From contig JAFKAC010000002.1 in NCBI GenBank assembly GCA_025766275.1, positions 1,736,001-1,800,000 on the forward strand: a stretch of DNA of 64,000 nucleotides, written 5' to 3'. How positions within the stretch are numbered: the first letter of the stretch is position 1; each line of letters begins with the position of its first letter. Positions 40,176 through 52,862 of the stretch are shown here, in pieces. Made by a program: the position numbers and the translations under genes. Below the pieces are notes generated by a model. That model did not search any database. It had not been told where the DNA came from and worked only from the letters and a program-made list of their open reading frames with translations. This DNA comes from Lactarius indigo. Lineage: Eukaryota > Basidiomycota > Agaricomycetes > Russulales > Russulaceae.

Positions 40176-43100
40176 ATCTCCCAATCACTGGGCTCAACAT
40201 TTCGGATGGGAAGTTTGGTCGTATCATCGTGTCTCACCTCCTCAGCCTCCTCGAGGTATACGTACTAGGCACCTCACCTCTCACGACCGAGGTGCGCCGG
40301 AGCTGTCTGCGAATGTGTTTGAAGAGCCTGTGGTATTTTGGAAGAGAGTACAATCATCCTCGGGCATCTGAGCCATTGCCATCCTATTTTCCCCGCACCC
40401 TTTCCAGTCCCGAAATCTCTCGTCTCATCCAGACCGAACAGGATCCCGTTTCTCGTGTGATGGTATGTTGTTTCGGTGCGTTGGTCGTGAAGAAGCTCGT
40501 CGCCTGGCGCCAAATCAAGCACCGACTCAAATGCTCAAATGAGCGATGAGGAATCTGGCGTGCCTATCAGCTATTCTTGGCACCAAAAGCGATGAGGTGA
40601 AACTTTGGCTGAGACAGCCCGGTTCCATCGAACTCGTGAACACACTTTTCCTCGCGTTTGGTGACATCGGCTCCTTATCCGCCGACACAGTGCCATCATA
40701 TGTACTGGATGTGGTTCCGCAGACGTTCGGCATCCTCTCTCAAACTCTTCCAGCCGAAATAAAAACCAAACTTGGGCCAGATCAGAAACATGCACTGGCG
40801 GACATACCTGGCGGTTAGTGTGAACTCATTATCCAATTACGTTTCTACGGTCTGAAGCGCATCAGGCAGCTATAAAGGGCGAAATACACCAGGGCCATTC
40901 AATCAGGTGTCTTAAGGACCTGTGGCATTGTGTACGAGCGTACAATCAACCCGGCAACTCAGGTACCCTTGCCGCCCTATGTCCTCACTGCTTTCGCCAG
41001 TCCAGCCATGTCCCGTCGCATATGCGCGGAGCGGGACGTCGCTACCCGTGTAATTGGACGTTGCGTCGAGACATTGGTCGTAAGAAGCTTGTAGCTGGCG
41101 TCAAATCAAGCACTGACTCAGATGTTCGAATCGGCGATGAAGAGTTAGCATGCCTATCAGCTATCCTTGGCGCCAAACGTGACTGACGTGAAGGCTTTGC
41201 CTCAAACGGCCTGGTGCCATCGAGCTTGCAAGCATGGTTTCCCTCGCATTGGGTGATGTTGGCTCCTTGGTCATCAACGCATTGCCATCGGACGTGCTTG
41301 ATGTGGCTCAACAAACCATCGCTATCCTTTCTCAGGTCCTCCCGGCTGAGGAGATTCGGGCTGCTGGACTACAGCTAATCACAGTAGATCTCCCAGTCGC
41401 TCGACCCAACTATTTCGGATGGGAAATTTGACCACGTCATCGCATCTCACCTCCACAACCTCCTCCAGATGTGTACATCAGGCACCTCACCTCTCACGCG
41501 CGAGATGCGCCGGAGTTGTCTGCGGGTGTGTCTGAGGAGCCTATGGTATTGTGCAAAAACATATCATCAGTTCGGTGATCCCAAGCGGCTGCCATCCTAT
41601 TTCACCCACGCTCTTGCCAGTCCGGAGATCATTCGTCTCATTCAAGCCGAGAAGGACCCCGTTGCCCACGTGATGGGGCGTTGTTTCGGGGCGTTAATAG
41701 TGAACAATCTGGTAGCCTACGTCAAATCACGCACCGACTCAAATACCCAAATCAACGACAAGGTGCTAGGGTGCTTATCAGCTATCCTTGGTACAGAGAG
41801 CCGCGACTTGAAGCTTTGGCTGAAACAGCCCAGCGCCATCGAACTTACAAGCACAGTTTTCCTCGCATTTGGTGACATTGGCTCCTTAGCTGCTGACACA
41901 GTGCCACCATATGTACTGGATGTGGTTCCACAGACGTTCAGCATCCTCTCTCAGGTCCTTCCAGCCGAAATAAACGCCGAGCTTGGGTTAAATCAGATAC
42001 GTACATTGACGGACATATCCGATGGTCAGTATGAACCCATTCTCCATCCCGTTACTACGATCTAAAGCCGTACACCAGGGGTAGCGCCGATAATAGGCGA
42101 AGTATACCAGGATCATTCGATTAGATGTCTGAAGAACCTATGGCATTGTGTACGAGCGTACAATCAACCCGGCAACTCGGTACCTTTACCGTCCTACATC
42201 CTCACTGCTTTCGCCAGCCCATCTATGTCTCGTCGGATACGCACGGAACAGGATGCCACTGCTCGCGTGATAGGACGTTGCGTCGAAGCATTGGTCGTGA
42301 AAAAGCTTGTAGCTGGCGTCAGATCAAGCACCAACTCAGATGTTCAAATCACCAATGAAGAGTTGGCATGCCTCTCAACTATCCTTGGCACCAAACGCGA
42401 TGACGTGAAGCTTTGCCTCGAGCGGTCTGGTGCCGTCGAGCTTGCAAGCATGGTTTCCCTCGCATTGGGTGATGTTGGCTCCTTGGCCAACGCATTGCCA
42501 CCGGACGTACTTGATGTGGCTCAACAAACCCTCGCTATCCTTTCTCAAGTCCTTCCGACTGAAGAGATGGCCGAACTACAGCTAGATCTCCCAATCGCTG
42601 GACTCAACATTTCGGATGGGATTTTTGACCACGTCATCGTATCTCACCTCTACAACCTCCTCCAGATGTGTACATCAGACACCTCGCCTCTCACGCCGGA
42701 GGTGCGCCGAAGCTGTCTACGCATGTGTCTGAAGAGCCTATGGTATTGTGCAAAAGCATATCATCAGCTTGGTGCCTCCCAGCAGTTGCCATCTTATTTC
42801 CCCCGCACTCTTGCCGGTCCGGAGATCATTCGTCTCATTCAAACCGAGCAGGATCCCATTTCTCGTGTGACAGTATGCTATTTCGGTGCATTGGTCGCGA
42901 AGAAGCTGGCAGTTGGTGTCAGATCGCACACTGACTCAAGTGTTCAAATCATCGATGAGGAGTTGGCATGCCTATCAGCTATTCTTGGCACCGAAAGCGA
43001 TGATGTGAGGCTTTGCCTTACGTGGCTTAACGCCGTCGAGCTTACAAGCATGGTTTCCCTCGCATTGGGGGATGTCGGCTCCTTGGCTACCGACGCATTG

Positions 43101-44700
43101 CCATCGAATGTGCTTAATATGGCCCAACAAACCCTCGCTATTCTTTCTCACGTCCTTCCAGCTGAAGAGACGGCCGAACTACAGCTAGATCTGCCAATCG
43201 CTCGGCTCAACATTTTAGATGGGAAGTTTGGTCGTATGATCGCATCTCGCCTCCTCAGCCTCCTCCAGATGTGCAAATCGGGCACCTCGCCTTACACCGC
43301 CGAGGTGCGCCGGAGCTGTCTGCGGATGTGCCTGAAGAGCCTATGGTATTGTGCAAGGGCATATCACCAGCTTGGTGCTTCCGAGCGGTTACCATCTTAT
43401 TTCCCCCACACCCTTGCCAGTCCGGAGGTCATTCATCTCATTCAGGCAGAACAAGATCCCGTTTCTCGTGTAATAGGGCGTTGTTTCGAGGCGTTGGTCC
43501 TGAAGAAGCTCTTAGCCGGCGTCAAATCAAGCACCGATTCAGGTATTCAAATCAGCGATGAAGAGTTGGCATGCCTATCAGCTATCCTTGGCACCAAACG
43601 CGATGACGTGAAACTTTGCCTTGAGTGGCCTGGTGCCGTCGAACTTGCGAGCATGGTCTCCCTTTCATTGGGTGATATTGGCTCCTTGGTCATCGACGCA
43701 TTGCCGCCAAACGCACTTGATGTGGCCCAACAAACTCTCGGGATCCTTTCTCAGGTCCTTATAGTTGAAGAGACGGCCGAACTACCGCTGGATTTGCCAA
43801 TCGCTCGATTCAACATTTCGGAAGGGAAAATTGATCGCGTCATCGTATCTCACCTCCATAACCTCCTCCAAATGTGCATATCTGGGACTTCACCTCTCAC
43901 GACCGAGGTGCGCCGGAGCTGTCTGTGGATGTGTCTGAAGAGCCTATGGTATTGTGCAAAAACATATAACCAACTTGATGCCCCCGAGTGGTTACCATCC
44001 TATTTCACCCTCGCTCTTGCCAGTCCGGAGATCATTCGTCTCATTCAAGCCGAGAAGGACCCTGTCGCCCACGTGATAGGGAGTTGTTTTGGGGACGTTG
44101 ATCGTGAACAATCTGGTGACTTACGTCAAATCGCACAGCGACTCAAATGCTCAATCCGGCGACGAGATGCTGGGGTACCTCTCAGCTATCCTTGGCACAG
44201 AGAGCCGCGACTTGAGGCTTTCGCTTAGCCGGCCCGGTACCGTCGAACTTGCAAACATGCTTTCCCTCGTATTCAATGAGATCGACTCCTTGTTCCTCGA
44301 TACAGCACCACCGAATGTGCTGGATATGGTCCGACAGACGTACAGCATCCTCTCTCGGACACTAATGACTGAATCGAACGACAAGCTGACGATCTTTTCT
44401 GATGGTCAGTGTGATATCATCGTTTAATCCCGTCGGCGATCTGAGGTTGCTTATTATTATTAGAGCCGTTACCTCTCACGGGACCATTATACGAGAGTCG
44501 TTCGCGCATGTGTCTGAAAAACCTGTGGCGCTGTGCGACAGCATACAATCAGCTTGGAATCTCGGTACCTTTACCGTCCTTCGTCTGCATCTCTCCCGCC
44601 AGTCCAGAGACCATCCGACGCATTCATACCGAGAAGGACCTCGCGGCTCGTGTAACAGGACGCTGCGCTTGTGCCTCTGATCGTAAACAAGTTGGTGGAC
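39030..44700 (+). repeat. Ten tandem units of about 600 bp (DUF6535 C-terminal module)
   Basis: The same codons (for SPEIIRLIQ...) recur with their ATT at 39231, 39816, 40418, 41011, 41631, 42228, 42828, 43431, 44034 and 44612, spacing 578-620 bp. Each unit encodes LLQMC..TSPL...RRSCLRMCLKSLWY...., SYF.RTLASPEIIR, DPV.RV.GRCF.ALVV.KL, ELACLSAILGT, and an ALPPDVLDVAQQT.AILSQ end. Units 3, 5 and 9 share one subtype (DIGSL...DTVP) and units 4, 6 and 10 share another (start LWHCVRAYNQPGNS-like). That points to duplication of two-unit blocks. Confidence 0.9.
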
Positions 44701-45153
44701 GATTTCCAGTCACCCATTTCCTTCGGCGCTGGTGTCTACGACGCAGAGTTGGCATGCATATCGACGATCCTTGGTACTGAGCCAGATGAATTTTTGCGTT
44801 GGCCTCGCCCTTCCACCGCCATCAAACTCCTGAACGTCATTTCCCTCATGTCGGGCGAAATCGAGGCCTTATACATTTGGGAGGAAACGCCGGCGGATGT
44901 ATTGGAAATAATGCAACACACTTTCAACACTATCTGCTCGGGACTTGTTCTAGGTGGCGTGTTCGCCAGTGGCGACCTGCCCATGGACCAGGTGTCGTTG
45001 CTGCGCGAAATTTGTTCGAGAATCGCAAATGCACAGCCCGGCGATCGGTTCAGGGACCAAACGGTGGAATTGTTAGACCAACTGCAACAGATTTCGAAAC
45101 AACTGCCTCTGGTGGAAGTACAAGATGCGGCGATGCGCAAGCACGATTTTTGA
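40176..45153 (+). pseudogene. Frame-broken continuation of the DUF6535 repeat array
   Basis: Units 3-10 follow without a new promoter or start. Open stretches in different frames lie at 40229-40549, 41234-41431, 41469-42065, 42225-44228 (this one spans three full units, 667 codons) and 44671-45153, the last ending in a Gln/Glu-rich C-terminus. Units 4, 6 and 10 are preceded by short non-coding or intron-like stretches (about 40818-40905, 42025-42120, 44405-44500). Some breaks could be introns; single-base changes such as the extra C near 40505 cannot be. Whether the whole array once formed one giant protein or several copies is unresolved. Confidence 0.65.
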
Positions 45154-45712
45154 TCCGCAATTGGTTAGGGAACGAGGTGACTTAATAACTCGGCCAGAAT
45201 ACGAAGTGAGAAGGAAGCGCTCCAAGTCGATATAGAAACCCGTTTTACATTGTACACCACACGTCGTTGAAACGATGCGCTTCGTGGCGACGCTTTTGTT
45301 TTTGTACTACCAGGTCAGGTCGTCCTTGTACTAAGATGGGACTCTTGTCCCGTCACAGGTACTGCTGGTTTCAACTCGAACTTGAGAAGAGACGAGTTCA
45401 TTAGAAAAAATTATCGAATCCGTCACCATGGGGCAATGTTTTGCATCCACGGACAATTGAAATTTCTCATACCTCTTTATGTAGTGTTTTCCCATGGGGA
45501 TGGCATATGGCTCCAATCGCTCGCTACCATATTTGGCACACACATGACACTGCCACATGGGACCAAGTAGCATGAAGTGAAGAGTTGATCTGTCGTCGCT
45601 GACAACCGCACACGTATCATTGAGATGAGCAACGATGGGTATGTCATCACAGGGGGATAGGATACACACCGACTGACTGATCAGTGGATCCCTGTCGTCG
45701 TCGGTCGCAGCC

Positions 45713-46384
45713 ATCTCACTCTGGCTCGTACCCTCTGCACCCGAATCAGCACTTCTGCAGCAGTTTATGAACCGCCACCCCGATCCCGGCGCAGCACACT
45801 CCTTCCCGCACTTCCATCCGCACGTCACGCTTGCGACCTTACCCCTCCTCGTCGCATCCGAGTCGTCCAAGTCGGAGCCGGTAGCGGCGCGCGACTCGAC
45901 TGTGCTCACGCTGCGCGAGGCCATTCCAATAGGCCAGCGCGCCGTGCCTGTCCGCTTCGCGCGCGTCGTCGCCGGGGACCACTACTTCCGCTCCGTCTTC
46001 GTGGCGCTGGTGCCATCGCCAGAGCTCGTCAGTCTACGCACGGCGCTCGCGGCGGCGGGCACACCGCATCCGCCCGCGTTCCCGCATCTCTCGCTGTACT
46101 ACATTCGCGGACGAGGAGGCGCACACGCGCGAACGCCTCTTGCAAGAACTTGAGCGCGAGAATGTCGTCCGGCATTCCGCGGACGGCCAGGAGGTGGTAC
46201 TTGAGTGCGGTGGCCCTGGTGCTGTTACTGGTGCTGGTGCCGACACCGCAGGCCCGAGGATGACGGATCCGCGGCGCGCTTGCGGGCTTCACTGGCACGC
46301 AGATCTGGATCATGGATTGTGAAGGTCCTGTCGAGGGGTGGAAGGGTCCTGGACAAGATCCTGCTGGCCAAGTTGGATAGCTAA
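45713..46384 (+). pseudogene. Cyclic phosphodiesterase (CPDase, 2H family) pseudogene
   Basis: The frame reads ISLWLVPSAPESALLQQF, then FHPHVTLATLPLL (first 2H motif, H-V-T-L) and HYFRSVFVALVPSPEL, followed by FPHLSLYY (second motif, H-L-S-L). It ends IWIMDCEGPVEGWK, as expected for fungal CPDase-like proteins that open cyclic phosphates. No ATG precedes the conserved N-terminus in frame (stop at 45674). One-base shifts are needed near 46104-46110 and 46343-46346, and the natural stop would be 46382-46384. Both catalytic motifs remain. The large minus-strand frame over the same DNA (45331-45924) is judged a shadow. Confidence 0.7.
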
Positions 46385-46700
46385 ATGTTGCCGTGCAGTC
46401 TAGTCGTTCATTCAACAATGGAATGAACGAGCAGATCTCATAATTGTATACACAGTCGCCCTTTTACTCGGTACGATGTCAAATCAATATATTGTATGTA
46501 ACGTATTCAGTGGCGGGAAGCTCTGAAAGTAAAACACAGAATGCGAAAACGACAGGATGGGCCAGATACATCAAAGTGTAACAGACCCGAAGTAGCTATG
46601 ATACAGCGAGATGTGTTACTTATACAGCGGTTGTCTAAGAACGGATTGGGGAAAATGAGGATGAGAGAAAACGTCAATGGAGCATGATACAGGTGAGAGA
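46385..46700. other. Intergenic, no gene seen
   Basis: A/T-richer spacer between the convergent CPDase pseudogene and the arrestin-like gene. Only 3' untranslated sequence is expected here. Confidence 0.5.
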
Positions 46701-48454
46701 TCAAAGAGCGGCGCCGATGACGATATGATCGAGGGTATTCTCTGTCAAAGACGAGGGACGGGTGAGAAGATTGCGCTACATCAGGAGCGAAGTGCTCACC
46801 TTCACTAGTGTGGCCGAGTGTCGGACAAGGCGTATAGAGTGGCAAGGGGACACAATCGTCGCGCCTCACATCTCCATTTGGATGGAACTAATTGCGAGTA
46901 GGCGGGGAGCTCAGGCACGTTGTAAGGGTTGATCGATGGTACAGTTGCGGAGAGGGCCGGGGAATCAGACAAAGGATAAACGCTCAAGAGGGAGCTGAGA
47001 AGGTGAGGAGTAGGTATTCGTGCGCGCCGCGCTGCGAAGGCGAACGAAATCGAGAGGGAGAGAAACTGAAATAACTGAGGTTAGCGGAAGGCTTCCCGTC
47101 GCCGCCATCGTACGAGAGTGTCAAGTTGACGCGCATCGAGTGTTTGACGTTGAACAATGGACCCTGCGAAGTTGCGCGAAGGTGAGGTATCCCCGTCTGT
47201 GCCGAGATCCCGTCCTTACACTCTGAAAACGTGTGTACAAATGGGACGTTGACTGTCATCTTGAACCACTGAGTAGGGTGCATCCCCTCGGCGATTCAAG
47301 GGCCTTGCCGGTTTTTTCTAAAAGATCAACTTTCTTGTACCCCGGGAGGAGGGAGTGAACTTCTTCGACAGAATACTGAGTCGGGGTAGCGAGTAAGCCG
47401 ACATCGTAGAGGGCGTAGAGGGGATGCGCGTCACGCAAAGGCTTATGCGGAGGTTGATTTTTCGCGGAAGGGACTGGAAAGCACGCAGAATATGCGCTCG
47501 CGAATGCACTAGAATATACGTGGTCAATTCTCAAGGGGACACCTGAATATCAGACAAAGGGGAACCCACCTGTACTGTTCGATCTGTTGCGGCTCAAAGG
47601 ACACACGTGCAATGCGAAGCTTGGCCGCTTCGCTCTCCGGTAGCGGGGGTACCCGCATACAGAGGGTGAATAAGAAATTATCCCCGTCTACGTTGATATG
47701 CTCTGGGACGGTGGCTAGCAACTCGATCTTGGAGATAACGTCTGAAAGGATCGGGTGCAGATTTCTATCTGGGTGCCGTGCTCCACCCTTTAAGGTAATG
47801 GAGAAAAGGTTTGGAGGATACGATGCAGATGTAGAAGGGGGCGGGAGCGCAAAGCGATTCAACAACATCCTGAACGCTTCGGCGTGAACAGCTTTTGTCT
47901 TGGAAGAAAATGGGGTGCACATGGAGGAAAGCCAAGTCGGGCCGCACGTCTCTTCCAAACTCGTAAAGTTTAAAGTGGCATATAGAGTATACTGGGTTCC
48001 TGAAAAGCCTTGCCTGGAATCTCCGTAGGAATCACTAGCGGGAAGCCAACCCGGGATAGGGAGATCGAACATGACATGCCAAGTGCAGGGCGTGTCCCTT
48101 TCCTCATTACCCTCGTTACTAAGCTCGACAGACGTTTTTGGAACAAGTTCTTTGGAGACGGAGCAGAGACGGGCACCAAAGTAGCCAGCTTCTGGCGTAA
48201 TGAGCTCCGCTTGTCCCTCGAACGTAATAACAAGAGACCGGAGAAGAATACGGATGGTGCGTCGTTGTTCAAACAGAGAATGCGAGGGTGACAAAGAAAC
48301 TGATACATAGCCAGAAAGCGAATAGGTTGACCTAAATTCACAAAACCTGTTGAGAAATCGATGCTGGATGAGAAAACGGGACTCACGATTGATCAGGGGG
48401 CCCAAATAAATCTAAGGAAGGAGAAGATGGGTGAATTTGTAATTTAATGGCCAT
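46701..48454 (-). CDS. Arrestin-like domain protein, with two apparent frameshifts
   Basis: ATG at 48454-48452. Exon 1 is 48454-48387 (MAIKLQIHPSSPSLDLFGPP), exon 2 is 48331-47570 and exon 3 starts at 47508, all joining in frame. Exon 2 has arrestin-type beta strands: YVSVSLSPSHSLFEQRRTIRILLRSLVITFEG, then LCSVSKELVPKTSVELSNEGNE and WHVMFDLPIPGWLPAS. Exon 3 carries YDVGLLATPTQYSVEEVHSLLPGY. The later part (HPTQWFKMTVNVPFVHTFSE, then LPAYSQLFHPNGD...PLPLYTP) matches this basidiomycete family, but single-base shifts are needed at the C-run 47284-47287 and at about 46884-46892. The likely end is HIVIGAAL with stop 46701-46703. Arrestin-fold proteins act as adaptors in endocytosis or signalling; this one has no assigned partner. 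Confidence 0.75.
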
Positions 48455-49139
48455 GACGAGCTCTGTCGCGGGAGATTAATGTAGAGCAGCACTTTCAAGG
48501 CGTGCGTTATTATACGTTGCGAAGACCGGATGTCAGGGGTAAGCGGGAAAGAGGCGAAACAGGAACAAGGACCAGCCGAGGGACAAGAACAATCGGGGCT
48601 GCGTTCGGGATTCAAAAGCAATAGGCAGTATAGCTCAGCCATTTATAGCGGACCAAGTAGTGAGCCGAGGGTAGTGTAGCGAGCCGAGGGGAGATGTCCT
48701 TTTGTCCTCCTAACTTTACACCTTCCTTTTCTGAGAACAAGAAACGCTGACAAAGCGAGTACAGCTGGCAGTGCAATTTTCTGGCCCACGTTTCTCATAA
48801 ACCGCGGCCAGAAACCCATAGAACCGACCGCGGAGACGACGACCGCCAGGCTATAGCTCGCATACATGGGGACGGCCGAGACAAAAAAAAGGAAAAGTGC
48901 GTTAGAACCGCGTCTCGGCTTAACGCTTAACAACACCAAGTGATAGTAATCGAGAGAATAATGTGATATTTCGCTTTCCGCATGCAGTAATCGGTGGTAC
49001 AGGGGAACCGACGGTGGCAGTCCCCATAACGATCTTGCATGGATCAGTATGGAGAGACCGATCAGATGCGGGCAAGGGGAGGGACGAGCACAGACATGAA
49101 TGGGAGGGACAAAAACGAGTAAACAAACACCGATACACT
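48455..49139. other. Intergenic; possible small ORF only
   Basis: Upstream of the arrestin-like gene and downstream of BRX1. A minus-strand frame at 48939-48643 could encode two hydrophobic segments, but it has no ATG at its start and no recognised relative, so it is not called as a gene. Confidence 0.45.
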
Positions 49140-50295
49140 TTAGGCAAAGACTTTTGCGACGGCCAGCGGGTCCTCATCGCGCTTGCGCTCAATTTTCCGG
49201 CTGGACCGTTCCTGCTGAGCGAGCTTGCGTTCCTTGTACCTATCGCCCCTTGCCTTGCGCCTTACAGACCTGACTTGTGCAGGAGATACAAATTCTAAGT
49301 GTCACGGCAATGAGGACAAAGTATAAGGCCGGCGACAAATTAAGATGTGTACCTGGATTGGCGAATACAGTCGCACCGCCGAACGCGCCCTCAAAAATGC
49401 GGATGGGAGTGAGCACAAAGCGAGGGCCTATTTCGATGAGAGACATCTCGGGAGGGCCGTTAGGTTGCAGGGGATCCTTTTCGACGATCTGCCCGGTACG
49501 ATCAGCATTCACCACAGCCCAAGCCCAAGCTCGTTCAGAGCAGAGATTGGGTCATGCCTGACCTGGAAGTTGCGGAACCATATCTTGGAGTCGAGGATAG
49601 AGAACGTGAGGATGTGGTCGATGAAGGGCTTGGCTCTCCGAGCCTGCGGCGGCACGCCAAATATCTGTTTTCCACCCGTTTGTATATTTCCTCGACTCGC
49701 GCGCCAGGTGTGGGATACTCACGTGGGTGAACAATTCTTTCGTCAGTCGTCCCCATTCCGTTTCCTCGAACGCAGCGTCAAAGCTCAACAACCCACGACT
49801 GCCCTTGAGACAGTTGCCGGTCATCTTGAGCTCGTCCATCGTATGGACATTCTGTACATGTAGCTTGATGCTTGGCCCGTTCGGTGTCTTGGCCGCCCAG
49901 AGGTACAGGTCCTCGTGTCGACGCGCCTCAAAGTAGAGTGTGTTGTTACACGAGTGTAGATCAGCGAGCTCCGGGAGCAAGTTGAGGTGATTCTTCGAAT
50001 CGAGCTTCGAATCTGAAATGTCGAACTCCTGTCAGCACGTAGCCTGTAGGAGCGCTTGTTTACACACACCCTTTTTAACATGTGGTAAGAGTGCTTCGAG
50101 GTCGTTCATTAGGTGCCGCATGCGATGCGTGATTCCACGAGACGATAACAGCAGTACACGCTGCTTGTTCTTCTTTTTGGTGGTAGTACTCGCATAAGCG
50201 TCACCGTCACCGTCCACGTCCGAAGCCGCAGCTTTTCGCTTTCCCTTGCGCGCAGAGGCCTCGTACTTTTTGGGATCCTCGAGTCCGGACGCCAT
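49140..50295 (-). CDS. BRX1: BRX1, Brix-domain 60S ribosome assembly factor
   Basis: Five exons fit exactly: 50295-50070, 50012-49723, 49664-49563, 49488-49353 and 49294-49140, giving 302 residues. The N-terminus is basic (KRKAAASD, KKKNKQR). The Brix domain follows: RVLLLSSRGITHRMRHLMNDL, then NLLPELADLHSCNNTLYFEARRHED and LYLWAAKTPNGPSIKLHVQN. It continues DELKMTGNCLKGSRGLLSFD, then ILTFSILDSKIWFRNFQ and IEIGPRFVLTPIRIFEG. A basic C-terminus ends ...VAKVFA. BRX1 acts in the nucleolus in early large-subunit maturation. No breaks. It is transcribed in the same direction as its neighbours KH and arrestin-like. Confidence 0.96.
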
Positions 50296-50686
50296 ATTAA
50301 TGGGCAAGGAAGATCAGGTAAGGGTATTTACATGCACGCGTGTTGTTACTACTTGCTTACGTCAGGACAAGCCACTCCAATTTGGAGACTTAAATAAGAT
50401 ACGAGACTGAGAAGGCATGCAAAAGAAGCTTAAAACATAAGAGACGAAGGTCATTGAGGTGATGGGGAAGGGTGGTGAGGTGAGTGGTGAATGCGAATTC
50501 CATGTGGGGACGGAGTGGTTTCAAGAAGTAGCAAGGGGGGCGAATCAGAATTCAAGAGTGGGGAGTGGGGAAGAAAGGAACTACGCCTTATCGTAAAACG
50601 TGATGGAAAGTAATGAGAAACGAAAAAAAAGGACGGTTTTCTTTTTGGTTTGAAAGAACTATGTTTGAACGGTATGGCAATGAAGC

Positions 50687-52131
50687 CTATGGGGGATAAC
50701 CGCCCACCGCACGGACTTGCTTCTGTTTCTCCTGCTCCAAGCGCTGGGGAAAACCCGGAGTGCTTGAGTAGCGTGCGGGGATATGAGGACGGGTGAACAA
50801 CGTACGTGGTAAAGTAGCTGGACTGCCATTTGGATATTTGCAGGTGGCCCCGTGATGACCACCAGTCGTTCTCCCTCGCTGCCTCCCGGAGCTGAACCGA
50901 CTGGACCCGCACCTGGCTCCATGATCTTGATCTGACTGGCGCTCATGTGCCTAATTTCGTTGATTTTACTCCCACCCTTTCCGATAATGCACCCAACGAG
51001 GTCGTTTGGAATATAGATTTGTTGTGTCTGCAACTGTTGGGCGGGATTGCTGACACCTTGGAGGTAAGGGTTCGAATACCCGGAACCACCAGGTACATAA
51101 GAAGAGCCGACGTAACTCCCGGCAGATCGCCGGTTTGAAGAGGGTTTATAGGACGAGTGTGAACTTGACGGCATACGTTCTTGCGCCTCGATGAGGATGT
51201 TGCCGATATAATATGTGGCGATATGGATAGCATCGGCGACTCCGGCGACACTCAGCACACGCTGTAGAGACAGAGTAAGTTTTGAATGGCGATCGACAGA
51301 AAGGAGAGAAGAACTTCAGAATAACGGACCTCCGTAGATCCAGGCAACATGCCCTCGCTTGCGTTGAGTCTCGCACCGGAAGCGTCCTGAATTTCTTTGA
51401 TCTTAGAACCCTGTTTCCCAATGACGGAACCCATGCGAGAGTTGGGGATCATAAACTTGATGGTGACAGCACGGCTGCCCGGAACTGAGGGGACATCAAA
51501 AGGTTCGTCATTGATACGCCGGACTATGAGCCCAAAGGCCTTTCGTGTGGGGGAGGGCATGTTATTAAGGGGTTGAAGGTAGTGAGACAAAGAGAAGACA
51601 AACCTTTGAGACAGCATCGAGGGGTCCGCTAACGTTCAAAATGCGCTCAGGGTTTCCGGGGATGCTCTCGGAGACCATTACACGGGCCCCACTCTTCTCG
51701 CGGATCTCGTTAACGTGGGCGCCACCTTTACCGATGATGATCGACGCGTCCTGGGTGACGATGAGGCATCGCATATGAATGTGGGCGGATGGAGGGGTTA
51801 CGGCCGTGGAGGAGGAAGTGGGAGCCGCGGATGTGAAGGCATTGGGATGTGAGGCGGAGGTCATAGAGCTGCCTGATTCTGCAGCCCCCTTTGCGGTGTC
51901 GGCGGTGGCAGAAGATGCGGAATCCGTTGGAGGAATCGGAGGATCTGTCATGTTTACGTCATTGTTCGAGGCCGAAACGGAAGTTGAAGCAAGCTGAGTG
52001 TTACTGGTGAGGGGTAAAGTCGGTTCATCAGGTTGGGACACCACACCCGTATTGGCGCGCTTGTGCTGTTTCGGTTGTTCGCTGTCGGAGGGCGAACGAG
52101 AACGAGAGCGTTTCCTATTGGAGTCAGACAT
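50687..52131 (-). CDS. Triple-KH-domain RNA-binding protein (PCBP/Rnc1-like)
   Basis: Exons 52131-51604, 51539-51330, 51261-50806 and 50743-50687 join in frame to give 416 residues. The N-terminus is Ser/Arg-rich, then Ser/Thr/Ala-rich. KH1 has VTQDASIIIGKGGAHVNEIREKSGA, KH2 has IPNSRMGSVIGKQGSKIKEIQD, and KH3 has IPNDLVGCIIGKGGSKINEIRH; each carries the GxxG loop (GKGG, GKQG, GKGG). KH1-KH2 close together with a distant KH3 matches poly(C)-binding proteins and yeast/fission-yeast relatives that stabilise or localise mRNA. No breaks were seen. Confidence 0.93.
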
Positions 52132-52862
52132 CGCCGGGGGATTTTTTAGTGTACGGTTCGATCAAGATTCAGATACTGGGTGGGGGTGGGGGGCCAATGG
52201 GAACGGAAAAGTACACGATGAGGGGTGGGTTTGGAAGCGAATACTCAAGTGGATTATGAGGGGAGGTCTGGAGGATAGGGTGTGATCGGTGAGGGGAGAG
52301 TAGAGGGGAGAGAGCGACGACATATTTCGTTGAATGCGCACCTTGTGAAAACGACAAAAAAAAGACAATGAAAAGGAAGAGGATTGAAGGGGGGAGGTGG
52401 GGATGTGTACAGTGTACCAACTAGTCTGCCTGTGCTACCCGCGGTTCGTCGAACCGAACTTCAATCCGCGGCAATCCCCGTCTTACAAACTCGTACCAGC
52501 GCTTCTCCAACAACGACGCCGCCCTTGTCTTCTCTTCAGTTTCCAGGGTTGAAAACTGAAACGAACATCATTAATTCAACTGGATTGAGCGCTCCGTCGA
52601 TATCGTACCTCTACACTATCCAGCGTTATCTGCTTGAGCGTCATTAATCCCGTCGTCTCACTCGAGACGAACACTTGGTAAAAGTCATATGATAGCCCTA
52701 TCGTTCCAAACAGACATCTGAGTTTAGTGTCACCGGAACACCCTAATTAATCATGGCTGGTAGTGGATGCATTGGCATCGAAGACGTAAGTCCCTAAGAC
52801 TGTGTTGGTCTTCGCATCGCGATCGGTAAACATACCAAGATTTCGTTTCTATCAAAAAAGCA
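52132..52862. other. Intergenic, promoter side of the KH gene, no gene seen
   Basis: Purine- and pyrimidine-rich strands with G-rich tracts (52172-52200, 52388-52405). A short unassigned stretch near 52740-52790 could be the 5' end of a lost gene. No supported frame. Confidence 0.45.

Noticed and set aside
45331..45924. 197-codon minus-strand frame
   Set aside because: It overlaps the CPDase-like coding region, which has real motifs on the plus strand. The minus frame has no recognisable domain.
48643..48939. 98-codon minus-strand frame with hydrophobic segments
   Set aside because: No ATG at its start, no splice partners and no known relative; kept only as a note in the intergenic entry.
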